Origin: Chromatiaceae bacterium
GTDB taxonomy: Bacteria > Pseudomonadota > Gammaproteobacteria > Chromatiales > Chromatiaceae
Length of the DNA stretch: 64,000 bases
Reading direction: 5' to 3'
Assembly (NCBI GenBank): GCA_024235395.1
Contig: JACKMK010000002.1
Coordinates: forward strand, 186,001 to 250,000
The number at the start of each line of letters is the position of its first letter. Within the stretch, counting starts at the first letter, position 1. The notes beneath the pieces were generated by a model, which did no database searches, had not been told where the DNA came from, and saw nothing but the letters and a program-made list of their open reading frames with translations. Shown here piece after piece: positions 52,597 to 60,269 of the stretch. The translations under genes were made by a program, and so were the position numbers.

Positions 52597-54236
52597 AGAA
52601 ACCGTTCGCGATCACCCTTGATGTCGGTTCCAGCCTGGCCAACCTGACCGGCTCCTGGCGCAGCGAGCGTCCGGTCTACGTCGACCGACTGCCGCCGTGC
52701 AATGCAACCTGTCCGGCCGGTGAAAACATTCAGCGCTGGCTGTTTCACGCCGAGGAGGGCGCCTATGAAACAGCCTGGCGTTCGCTGGTGGAGAACAATC
52801 CCCTGCCGGCGATCATGGGTCGGGTGTGTTACCACCCGTGCGAGAGCGCGTGCAACCGCGGGCGTGTCGACGAATCCGTCGGGATCAATGCGGTAGAGCG
52901 CTTCCTCGGTGACGAGGCGCTCAAACGCGACTGGGCCTTCGAGGTACCGTTGGCCTCCACCGGCAAACGCGTGATGGTGGTGGGCTCAGGACCGGCCGGT
53001 CTTTCGGCGGCCTACCATCTGCGGCGCCTCGGTCACACGGTCGTGATCTTCGAGGCCGAGGATTCGAGTGGCGGGATGATGCGTTACGGCATCCCGCAGT
53101 ACCGTCTGCCGCGCGCCACCCTGGACGCCGAAGTGCAACGCATCCTCGACATGGGGATCGAGCTGCGTCTGGGCTCGCGCGTCGATGACGTCGCCAAGAC
53201 GCTGAACGACGAAGGCTTCGATGCCTGCTTCCTCGGTGTCGGTGCGCACATCGGCAAACGCGCCTACATCCCGGCAGGGGATGCGCGTCGCATCACCGAT
53301 GCCGTGACCTTGCTGCACGACATGGAAGGTCCGGAGCGTCCGCTGCTGGGTCGCCAGGTGATCGTCTACGGGGGCGGCAATACCGCGATCGACGTCGCCC
53401 GTACTGCGCGGCGCCTCGGTGCCGAAGAGCCCGTCGTGGTCTACCGGAGGACCCGTGAGCGCATGCCGGCGCACGAGCAGGAGGTGCGGGATGCGCTTGA
53501 AGAGGGTGTGAAGCTGATGTGGTTGAGCACCATCGCGAATGCCGAAGGCGAGGAGGTGACCATCGAAAAGATGCGCCTCGACGACGACGGGTTCCCGCAG
53601 CCTACCGGCGAGTTCGAAACGATGCCGGCCGATAGCGTGGTACTGGCACTCGGCCAGAGCGCCGACCTCGCGTTGCTGGACAACCTGCCGGGACTGCAGA
53701 GGGAAAAGGATGTGGTCCAGGTTGCACCGGACATGATGACCGGCTATCCCGGGGTGTTCGCCGGTGGCGACATGGTCGACGGCGAGCGCACCGTGACGGT
53801 CGCGATTGGCCATGGCAAGAAGGCCGCCAGGGCGATCGATGCCTGGCTCAACGGACGCACGCTGGCGAGCGTGACCCGACACGAGCTGGCGACATTCGAA
53901 CGGCTCAACACCTGGTATTACTCGGATGCTCCGAAGACCGTGCGGCCGACGCTGGACCTGATCCGTCGTCAGTCGACCTTCGAAGAGGTCCTCGGGGGGC
54001 TCGACGAGGGTAACGCGCTGTACGAGGCGCGCCGATGCATGTCGTGCGGCAACTGCTTCGAATGCGACACCTGTTACGGCGTGTGTCCGGACAACGCGGT
54101 CATCAAACTCGGTCCGGGCAAGGGGTTTCGGATCAACTACGACTACTGCAAGGGTTGCGGCCTGTGCGCGGCGGAATGCCCCTGTGGGGCGATACGCATG
54201 GAATCGGAGCCGGAGGTCTCGCTCGAATCGCGCTGA
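52593..54236 (+). CDS. GltD-like FAD/NAD(P)H oxidoreductase with C-terminal two-[4Fe-4S] ferredoxin domain
   Basis: A 547-residue fused subunit. The N-terminal part has the GltD-type Fe-S region (PPCNATCPAGENIQRWLFH; GRVCYHPCESACNRG), then FAD binding VVGSGPAGLSAAYHLRRLGH, NAD(P)H binding VIVYGGGNTAIDVARTARRL and a C-terminal domain of two [4Fe-4S] clusters: CMSCGNCFECDTCYGVCP and CKGCGLCAAECPCG. Such a subunit replaces the free ferredoxin (delta) and can pass electrons to NAD(P)H inside the complex. The gene overlaps the beta stop by ATGA and ends the run, 21 bp from a leftward gene. Confidence 0.9.
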   Translation: MKKPFAITLDVGSSLANLTGSWRSERPVYVDRLPPCNATCPAGENIQRWLFHAEEGAYETAWRSLVENNPLPAIMGRVCYHPCESACNRGRVDESVGINAVERFLGDEALKRDWAFEVPLASTGKRVMVVGSGPAGLSAAYHLRRLGHTVVIFEAEDSSGGMMRYGIPQYRLPRATLDAEVQRILDMGIELRLGSRVDDVAKTLNDEGFDACFLGVGAHIGKRAYIPAGDARRITDAVTLLHDMEGPERPLLGRQVIVYGGGNTAIDVARTARRLGAEEPVVVYRRTRERMPAHEQEVRDALEEGVKLMWLSTIANAEGEEVTIEKMRLDDDGFPQPTGEFETMPADSVVLALGQSADLALLDNLPGLQREKDVVQVAPDMMTGYPGVFAGGDMVDGERTVTVAIGHGKKAARAIDAWLNGRTLASVTRHELATFERLNTWYYSDAPKTVRPTLDLIRRQSTFEEVLGGLDEGNALYEARRCMSCGNCFECDTCYGVCPDNAVIKLGPGKGFRINYDYCKGCGLCAAECPCGAIRMESEPEVSLESR

Positions 54237-54257
54237 TCGCGCGATGATCGACGGGGC

Positions 54258-54932
54258 TCAATCGGACGGCTGCAACTCCGCCGGTCGGAACACCGTTCCC
54301 CCGGCACCGGGGGCGGCCACGGGGCCCGGATTCCGCGGAGCCGCCGCACGTCGTTCGGCGTTCGCCGGCCATGGTGCCCGGTAGGGGTTGGACGGGCCCA
54401 TCATCGACCCCACAGGGCCTGTCGGTGACTGGTTGCGGTAGTCAGCGGTCGGACCGGGGTAGGTCTGCCATGCCGGATACCCCGGAGGTGTTCCACGGAA
54501 GTTCGGTGGTGTCGGCCCGGAAAAGCTGCCGGGTTGTTGTGGCGTCCACCCACCCGAGCGTTGCGACGACATCGAGAAATCACTCCGTGGCGGCGATGCG
54601 ACGCGGTCGTCGTCAACGGGATCGGCGGCGGGTGCCGGTGCCTGCCCGACCGGCGGTGCCCCGAAAAGCAGGGTGCCGGTGTCGGTCGAGGGGCTGTCGA
54701 GCGGGTCGAGCGGCAACATGCCGCTGGTCGGCGGCGTCTGTTCGGTTCGCGGCTCGCTCGGGCCGGTGGGCGTGACTGCAGTCGATCTTTCCACCGGGTA
54801 GGGTCCCGGCGGTGGCGGGTAGCCGTCGGCGAACGCGTGGGTCGCAAACAACCAGCTGGCGGCCGCGAGGCATCGCCACGTCCGTCGGCAGACCGAGGAA
54901 TCGTTCGCGGGATTTCTGATCTGAAAAACCAT
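54258..54932 (-). CDS. Exported proline-rich protein of unknown function
   Basis: A 224-residue protein with a signal peptide (cleavage after FATHAFA) and a mature part rich in Pro, Gly, Ser and Thr, for example DGYPPPPGPYPVERS and QPGSFSGPTPPNFRGTPPGY. There is no recognisable domain; it is probably unstructured and attached to the envelope or cell wall. The ATG at 54932 has a poor ribosome-binding site. It lies 20 bp downstream of cpdA in the same orientation. It shares Gly/Pro/Tyr-rich composition with the small protein at 17102-17470, but no alignment is claimed. Confidence 0.55.
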   Translation of the reverse strand: MVFQIRNPANDSSVCRRTWRCLAAASWLFATHAFADGYPPPPGPYPVERSTAVTPTGPSEPRTEQTPPTSGMLPLDPLDSPSTDTGTLLFGAPPVGQAPAPAADPVDDDRVASPPRSDFSMSSQRSGGWTPQQPGSFSGPTPPNFRGTPPGYPAWQTYPGPTADYRNQSPTGPVGSMMGPSNPYRAPWPANAERRAAAPRNPGPVAAPGAGGTVFRPAELQPSD

Positions 54933-54952
54933 TGTCGTTGGGGCGCGTCCGT

Positions 54953-55807
54953 TCAATACCCGGACGAGGCGACCTCGAGACCCTGCGGCATCTCGTCGAC
55001 ACGCACCACCTCGCTGCGGATCGTGCCATCCGGCAACAGTGCGAGCAGCCGGAAGCCGGGCGGTTCCTCGTCCACCTGAAACGTATCCGAATGTGGGGTG
55101 AACTGCACGCAGGTCGACGGTGACGCCATCAGCCGCACCGGTCCGCGATAACTGTCGTAGGTCTGGTGTATGTGGCCCCACAGGATGCCGCGCACATTGT
55201 CGTGCCGGTCGATCACCTCGAACAGCGGTTCGGGGTTGTCGATCGCCATGGTGTCGATCCAGTCGCTGCCGACGGTCACCGGCTGGTGATGCATGCACAC
55301 CAGTACGTGCCGGTTGCCGGCGGACAGCGCCGATTCGAGCAGCGTTATCTGGTTCGCCGCGAGGTGTCCGCCTTCGTCACCGGGTTTCACCGAATCGAGC
55401 ATCACGAATCGCCATGCGCCCCGGTCGACGACGCTGTCGGTCGATACGTTGTCGGCCCGCAGGTGCTCGCGCATGACGCTGGGAATGTCGTGATTGCCGG
55501 GCAGGCACAACACGGGTACGCCGAATGTCGACAGTGTCGCGGCGATGGTCGCGTAACCGTTCGCGCTCGCATCGTGCACCAGGTCGCCGGTTGCCAGCAG
55601 CAGGTCGATCGGCCAGAAGTGCCGCTGGAAATGCCGGATCACCTGCCGAAAGGAGTCGAGCGTATTGACGCCGAGCAGCGTGCCGCGGGGATCGGCGTAG
55701 AGATGCGTGTCGGTCAACTGCAGGATGCGCAGGGTTCCGGCAGGGAAGTCGGAGGCGCGCAGTTTTCTGTCCGGCTCGGCGCCGGTGGTGCCTGGGGTCG
55801 TTGCCAC
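54953..55807 (-). CDS. cpdA: 3',5'-cyclic AMP phosphodiesterase CpdA
   Basis: CpdA is a class III metallophosphoesterase that lowers cAMP. The 284-residue protein has the metal-binding blocks LQLTDTHLYAD, ATGDLVHDASANGY, PGNHDIPSV, VCMHHQPV and GILWGHIHQTYDSYRG in order. The start is GTG 55807, with a poor ribosome-binding site; no ATG alternative fits. It is divergent from oxyR (118 bp), so the two promoters share this region. It gives the window a cAMP-removing enzyme, while a cNMP-binding acyltransferase is encoded at 3443-4561. Confidence 0.9.
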   Translation of the reverse strand: MATTPGTTGAEPDRKLRASDFPAGTLRILQLTDTHLYADPRGTLLGVNTLDSFRQVIRHFQRHFWPIDLLLATGDLVHDASANGYATIAATLSTFGVPVLCLPGNHDIPSVMREHLRADNVSTDSVVDRGAWRFVMLDSVKPGDEGGHLAANQITLLESALSAGNRHVLVCMHHQPVTVGSDWIDTMAIDNPEPLFEVIDRHDNVRGILWGHIHQTYDSYRGPVRLMASPSTCVQFTPHSDTFQVDEEPPGFRLLALLPDGTIRSEVVRVDEMPQGLEVASSGY

Positions 55808-55925
55808 GTCGAGCCGGATCTGGGTCCCTAACGCATATATTCAGGGTATAGTAGCCCATTCGCCTTGTCGCACAAACGCAACTGGCGGCGCTGAAACCCG
55901 TTTTTGTGAGCAGATCCCCGCGTGT

Positions 55926-56852
55926 ATGACCCTGAATGAGCTGAGGTATATCGTCGCCGTTGCGCGCGAAAAGCATTTCGGGCACGCGGCCGAATCCTGC
56001 TTCATCAGCCAGCCGACGCTGAGTGTCGCGGTCAAGAAGCTGGAAGAGGAACTCGGCGTCAGTATCTTCGAGCGGCGCAAGGGCGAGGTCAGCGTCACGC
56101 CGATCGGTGAGCAGATCGTCGCGCAGGCACAACGCGTGCTGGAGGAGGCGAGTGTCATCCGGCAGGTGGCCCGCCACGGACAGGATCAGCTCGATGGCCC
56201 GTTGCGACTCGGGGCGATCTACACGATCGGTCCCTACCTGCTGCCCCACCTGATCCCGGAGTTGTCGCAACGGGCGCCGAAGATGCCCTTGGTGATCGAG
56301 GAGAACTACACTGCGGCCCTGGCGGAGAAGCTCAAGCGCGGGGAACTCGACGCGATCCTGATCTCATTGCCGTTCGAGGAACCGGGGGTGTTGACGATGC
56401 CGCTGTACCGGGAGCCCTTCGTGCTGCTGCTGCCGAGCAGTCATCCCCTGAATCAGAAACCGCAGTTCGAGGTGTCCGACCTGAAGAAAGAGGACGTGTT
56501 GTTGCTCGGTGCGGGGCACTGTTTTCGTGACCAGGTGCTGCAGGTATGCCCTGACTGCTTGCGGCGCAGCAGCGTCGAGGGCAGCCCGGCGCAGACGCTC
56601 GAGGGCGGGTCGCTCGAGACCATCCGGTACATGGTGGCCAGCGGCCTGGGGGTGACGATTCTGCCGTGTACCGCGGCCGGCGCGGAGCGCTTTTCGGAGC
56701 GCCTGCTGAGTATCCGCCGGTTCGATCACGATACCCCGTCACGCACGGTCGCGTTGGCCTGGCGCAAGAGCTTTCCGCGCCCCGATGCGATCCACGCGGT
56801 GCGCGACGCGGTGCTGGCCTGCGACATGTCCTGCATACAGCCGATCCACTGA
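55926..56852 (+). CDS. oxyR: Hydrogen-peroxide-sensing transcriptional regulator OxyR
   Basis: A 308-residue LysR-type regulator with the OxyR signature. The DNA-binding helix-turn-helix lies in HFGHAAESCFISQPTLSVAV. The redox-active Cys pair is in GHCFRDQVLQVC, which matches the E. coli OxyR segment containing Cys199 and Cys208. It should switch to the activating form on peroxide stress. A sequence matching the OxyR operator lies 42 bp downstream of its stop (56894-56930), in front of the rubrerythrin gene. The reading frame extends further left but the start ATG at 55926 is standard. Confidence 0.95.
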   Translation: MTLNELRYIVAVAREKHFGHAAESCFISQPTLSVAVKKLEEELGVSIFERRKGEVSVTPIGEQIVAQAQRVLEEASVIRQVARHGQDQLDGPLRLGAIYTIGPYLLPHLIPELSQRAPKMPLVIEENYTAALAEKLKRGELDAILISLPFEEPGVLTMPLYREPFVLLLPSSHPLNQKPQFEVSDLKKEDVLLLGAGHCFRDQVLQVCPDCLRRSSVEGSPAQTLEGGSLETIRYMVASGLGVTILPCTAAGAERFSERLLSIRRFDHDTPSRTVALAWRKSFPRPDAIHAVRDAVLACDMSCIQPIH

Positions 56853-56893
56853 CAACAAGGGCTGGAGGCGTTCGCGACCGAGATCCCTTGTGG

Positions 56894-56930
56894 ATAGATT
56901 TTGGCTATCGAGTGAATTGCCAGAAACAAT
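56894..56930 (+). promoter_or_regulatory. OxyR binding site upstream of rubrerythrin
   Basis: The four tetranucleotides ATAG (56894-56897), CTAT (56905-56908), ATTG (56916-56919) and CAAT (56927-56930) are each separated by exactly 7 bases. The OxyR consensus is ATAG-N7-CTAT-N7-ATAG-N7-CTAT; 14 of the 16 defined bases agree, and both pairs are perfect inverted repeats. The element lies immediately in front of the expected -35 position, typical of OxyR-activated promoters. Confidence 0.75.
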
Positions 56931-56959
56931 TTCATCACGCGTAGGGCGCCCTCTATAGT
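56931..56959 (+). promoter_or_regulatory. Promoter of the rubrerythrin gene, OxyR-dependent type
   Basis: A near-consensus -10 box TATAGT at 56954-56959 has no good -35; the 17-base-spaced hexamer is TTCATC (56931-56936). A weak -35 right beside the OxyR element fits activation by OxyR. The 5' leader would be about 55 bases. Confidence 0.65.
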
Positions 56960-57019
56960 GCCCACGCTACCCGCCGGTTGGAACCGGCATATCCCTGAAA
57001 AAGACTGGAGGATACCTGA

Positions 57020-57439
57020 ATGTCTCTGAAAGGCTCGAAGACGGAAGAAAACCTGAAGGCCGCGTTCGCTGGTGAGTCGCAGGCCAACCGTCGCTACCTG
57101 TATTTCGCGTCGAAGGCGGACGTCGAGGGTTACAACGACGTCGCTGCCGTATTCCGCTCGACCGCAGAGGGTGAGACCGGACACGCACATGGGCACCTGG
57201 AATACCTGGAGCAGTGTGGCGATCCGGCGACCGGTATGCCGTTCGGTGGTACCTCGGACAACCTGAAGACCGCGATCGCCGGCGAGACCCACGAGTACAC
57301 CGATATGTACCCGGGCATGGCCAAGACCGCGCGCGACGAAGGTCACGACGAGATCGCCGACTGGTTCGAGACGCTGGCCAAGGCGGAGCGTTCGCACGCC
57401 AACCGTTTCCAGAAGGCGTTGGATCAGCTCAACGACTGA
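57020..57439 (+). CDS. Rubrerythrin family protein (diiron domain only)
   Basis: A 139-residue protein of the rubrerythrin family with a ferritin-like four-helix bundle: TEENLKAAFAGESQANRRYL (first Glu ligands), EGETGHAHGHLEYL (Glu-x2-His), AIAGETHEYTDMY and AKAERSHANRFQKAL (final Glu-x2-His). The C-terminal rubredoxin domain is absent. These proteins reduce H2O2 with electrons from a separate donor. GGAGGA at 57007-57012 selects ATG 57020. It stands behind a promoter with an OxyR-like operator and before an Fe-S protein gene that might supply electrons. Confidence 0.93.
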   Translation: MSLKGSKTEENLKAAFAGESQANRRYLYFASKADVEGYNDVAAVFRSTAEGETGHAHGHLEYLEQCGDPATGMPFGGTSDNLKTAIAGETHEYTDMYPGMAKTARDEGHDEIADWFETLAKAERSHANRFQKALDQLND

Positions 57440-57447
57440 TCGACCCC

Positions 57448-57484
57448 CGCAGGGGAGGCGAGACGCTGCCTCCCCGCGGTTTTA
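57448..57484 (+). terminator. Terminator or attenuator after rubrerythrin
   Basis: GGGGAGGC (57452-57459) pairs with GCCTCCCC (57468-57475), and CGC/GCG extends the stem around one bulged A, giving 11 bp, followed by GTTTTACATTTT. It begins 8 bp after the rubrerythrin stop. Partial read-through would express the next two genes at a lower level. Confidence 0.75.
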
Positions 57485-57525
57485 CATTTTCCCCATTCGA
57501 ATCCGTTGTAACGAGGTCTCTAGCC

Positions 57526-58854
57526 ATGGCTGGTGCACGTGAAGGAAGTCTCGAAGCGCCGATCCGGCACGCGCTGGACTGGAAAAATCCCGATTTCTAC
57601 GACGAAGGCAAGCTGTTTGCCGAGCTGGAGCGGGTGTTCGACATCTGCCATGGCTGTCGCCGCTGCATCAGCCTGTGTCAAAGCTTCCCGGTACTGTTCG
57701 ACCTGGTCGACGAGTCGGAGAGCATGGAGGTCGATGGCGTCGCGAAGCAGGACTACTGGAAGGTCGTCGATCAGTGTTACCTGTGCGACCTGTGCTTCCT
57801 GACCAAGTGCCCTTACGTGCCGCCACATGAATGGGACCTGGATTTCCCGCACCTGATGCTGCAGGCGAAAGCCGTGAAGTTTAAGCAGCAGGGTGCCTCG
57901 CTGCGCGACAAGACCCTGACCAACACCGACACAGTGGGTTCGCTGGCCGGGATTCCGGTGGTCAGCGGGATCGTCAATGCGCTGAACCGCAATGCGACCT
58001 TCCGTGGCATCCTCGAGGACGGTTTCGGTGTGCATCGCGATGCCAAGCTCCCCGAATACCACAGCAAGAGCCTGCGTGCCCGCGTGACACGGGACAGAGG
58101 CGAGCATGCCGAGGCCGCTGGGCCGACGACCGGGAAGGTGGCGCTGTTCGCGACCTGTTACGGCAACCGCAACGACCCGCAGAGCGGCGAGGATCTGGTC
58201 GCGGTGTTCCGCCACAACGGCATCGCCGTGACCACTGCCGAGAAGGAACGTTGCTGCGGCATGCCGAAGCTCGAACTCGGCGACCTGGAAGCGGTTGCGC
58301 GCGCCAAAGAGGTCAACATTCCGGCCCTGGCCAAGCTGGTCGACGAGGGTTGGGATATCGTCGCGCCGGTACCTTCCTGCGTACTGATGTTCAAACAGGA
58401 ACTCCCGCTGATGTACCCCGACGACCCCGAAGTGGCGAAGGTACGTGACGCGATGTACGACCCCTTCGAATACCTGATGTTGCGCCACAAGTACGGCAAG
58501 CTGAAGACCGATTTTCAGCAACCGCTGGGCAAGGTGTCGTATCACGCCGCCTGTCACCAGCGCGTGCAGCGTATCGGACCGAAGACGCGCGAGGCCCTGT
58601 CGCTGGTACCCGATACCGTGATCGAGGTGATCGAACGCTGCTCGGGCCACGACGGGACCTATGCGGTCAAAAAGGAGTCGCACGCGTTGTCGATGAAGAT
58701 CGGCAAGCCGGTGGTCAACAAGGTGAAACAGAATGCACCGGACCACTACAGCAGCGACTGCGCAATGGCCGGCCACCAGATTGCCAATGGCCTGGCCGAC
58801 GGCAGTGAGCCGGAACATCCAATCTCGCTGCTGCGCTTGGCGTACGGGATCTGA
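57526..58854 (+). CDS. Heterodisulfide-reductase/GlpC-like Fe-S protein (CCG domains)
   Basis: A 442-residue cytoplasmic protein. Two [4Fe-4S] ferredoxin sites lie at the N-terminus (CHGCRRCISLCQSFP and CYLCDLCFLTKCPYVP), followed by two cysteine-rich CCG-type domains of the HdrB/GlpC family (CYGNRNDPQ with KERCCGMPKLE; SYHAACHQRVQ with CSGHDGTYA). Such proteins pass electrons between quinones, thiols or flavoproteins. GAGG at 57513-57516 precedes ATG 57526. It lies between rubrerythrin and a DUF3501 gene in the same orientation, and is a plausible electron donor for rubrerythrin; this is inference. Confidence 0.85.
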   Translation: MAGAREGSLEAPIRHALDWKNPDFYDEGKLFAELERVFDICHGCRRCISLCQSFPVLFDLVDESESMEVDGVAKQDYWKVVDQCYLCDLCFLTKCPYVPPHEWDLDFPHLMLQAKAVKFKQQGASLRDKTLTNTDTVGSLAGIPVVSGIVNALNRNATFRGILEDGFGVHRDAKLPEYHSKSLRARVTRDRGEHAEAAGPTTGKVALFATCYGNRNDPQSGEDLVAVFRHNGIAVTTAEKERCCGMPKLELGDLEAVARAKEVNIPALAKLVDEGWDIVAPVPSCVLMFKQELPLMYPDDPEVAKVRDAMYDPFEYLMLRHKYGKLKTDFQQPLGKVSYHAACHQRVQRIGPKTREALSLVPDTVIEVIERCSGHDGTYAVKKESHALSMKIGKPVVNKVKQNAPDHYSSDCAMAGHQIANGLADGSEPEHPISLLRLAYGI

Positions 58855-58940
58855 ATTCGGTTGCCAGTCGGCGCCCCGTCGTTTTCACGCGGGGACAGGC
58901 GACCTTGTCGCCCGCAGAGGACCCAGTGGAGGTGAACACC

Positions 58941-59525
58941 ATGAACAAGTTGACGCGAGACGATCTGTATTCGCTCGAAAGGTACGCCGAAGTCCGGCCC
59001 GAATTCCGTGCGCGCGTGATGGCGCACAAGAAGAATCGCCAGCTTCCGGTCGGACCGAATGCGACGCTGTATTTCGAGGATGTGCTGACGATGCAGTACC
59101 AGATCCAGGAGATGCTGCGTGCCGAGCGGATCTTCGAGGCAGCGGGTATCCAGGAGGAACTCGATGCCTACAATCCGCTGATCCCGGATGGCAGCAACTG
59201 GAAGGCGACGTTCATGCTGGAGTATCCGGATGAAGGCGAGCGCCGTGCGCAGCTGGCGAAGCTGATCGGCATCGAGCGACATGTCTGGGCGCAGGTCGCG
59301 GACTTCGCACGCGTCACCCCGGTTGCCGACGAAGACCTCGAACGTGAGACCGACGAAAAGACTTCATCGGTGCATTTCCTGCGTTTCGAGTTGACGCCGG
59401 AGATGGCAGAGGCGGTGAAGCAGGGTGCGCCGATCAGCATCGGCATCGACCATCCGGCCTACACCCACGCGATCGAACCGTTGCCGCGCAACATCCGCGA
59501 CTCGCTGGCCGAGGATCTCGGCTGA
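58941..59525 (+). CDS. DUF3501 family protein
   Basis: A 194-residue soluble protein. MNKLTRDDLYSLERYAEVRP and ATLYFEDVLTMQYQIQEMLR match DUF3501. The family is uncharacterised and, as far as I recall, is commonly found next to rubrerythrin and an HdrB-like Fe-S protein, as here. GGAGGTG at 58928-58934 selects ATG 58941 (the frame is open 36 bp further left). It is 86 bp after the Fe-S gene and is convergent with fabA. Confidence 0.88.
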   Translation: MNKLTRDDLYSLERYAEVRPEFRARVMAHKKNRQLPVGPNATLYFEDVLTMQYQIQEMLRAERIFEAAGIQEELDAYNPLIPDGSNWKATFMLEYPDEGERRAQLAKLIGIERHVWAQVADFARVTPVADEDLERETDEKTSSVHFLRFELTPEMAEAVKQGAPISIGIDHPAYTHAIEPLPRNIRDSLAEDLG

Positions 59526-59556
59526 AACCGCGACTGACCGGGCGGGGCCGGCGTCG

Positions 59557-60072
59557 TCAGAACCCCTCGGTCGAGGTGAACAGGCCGACGCGCAGGTCCT
59601 TCGCCGTATAGATCTCCCGGCCATCGACCTCCATGCGTCCGTCGGCGATGCCGAGCACGAGCTTGCGGGTGATCACGCGTTTGATGTCGATGTAATAGAC
59701 GACACGGGTCGCGGTCGGCAGAACCTGTCCGGTAAACTTCACTTCTCCGACGCCAAGCGCGCGGCCGTGGCCGGGGTTTCCCAGCCACGCGAGATAGAAA
59801 CCGACCGACTGCCACATGGCATCGAGTCCAAGGCAACCGGGCATGACAGGATCGCCAGGGAAATGGCAATCGAAGAACCACAGATCGGGGCGGATATCGA
59901 GTTCGGCGATGATCTCGCCCTTGCCGAATTGGCCGCCGTGATCGGCAATACGCGTGATGCGGTCCATCATCAGCATGTTGGGCACCGGCAATTGCGCGTT
60001 GCCCGGACCGAACATCTCTCCGTAACCGCATTTGAGCAGGTCGTCCCGCCCGAATGTATCCGATCTGGCCAT
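59557..60072 (-). CDS. fabA: 3-hydroxydecanoyl-ACP dehydratase/isomerase FabA
   Basis: FabA dehydrates 3-hydroxydecanoyl-ACP and isomerises the product to the cis-3 form, starting unsaturated fatty acid synthesis. The 171-residue protein has the normal length with FFDCHFPGDPVMPGCLGLDA, which contains the catalytic His, and GVGEVKFTGQVLP. No fabB is adjacent, though the two are often paired. It is divergent from the receiver-ATPase gene (197 bp). Confidence 0.96.
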   Translation of the reverse strand: MARSDTFGRDDLLKCGYGEMFGPGNAQLPVPNMLMMDRITRIADHGGQFGKGEIIAELDIRPDLWFFDCHFPGDPVMPGCLGLDAMWQSVGFYLAWLGNPGHGRALGVGEVKFTGQVLPTATRVVYYIDIKRVITRKLVLGIADGRMEVDGREIYTAKDLRVGLFTSTEGF

Positions 60073-60269
60073 GAATCCCCGTTCCTTTTGACGAAGCGGG
60101 CGAGTTTCCCGGCTGCCGCGGGGCTTGTCAACCTGAAGTCGGGGCGGCCGGCATGTGCGCCATTCGACCGGTGCAGCCGCGACGCGTCCTCTGTTGTTAG
60201 CACCCGCTCACCGCTTAAGGCCGGGTTGTTCGTGCCGATAGCGGTGGGCATGCCAGCGAGAAAAGTGCA

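Noticed and set aside
55835..55855. Possible OxyR half-site between cpdA and oxyR (ATAT-N7-ATAG)
   Set aside because: Only two of the four tetranucleotides fit, and one has a mismatch; too weak to call.
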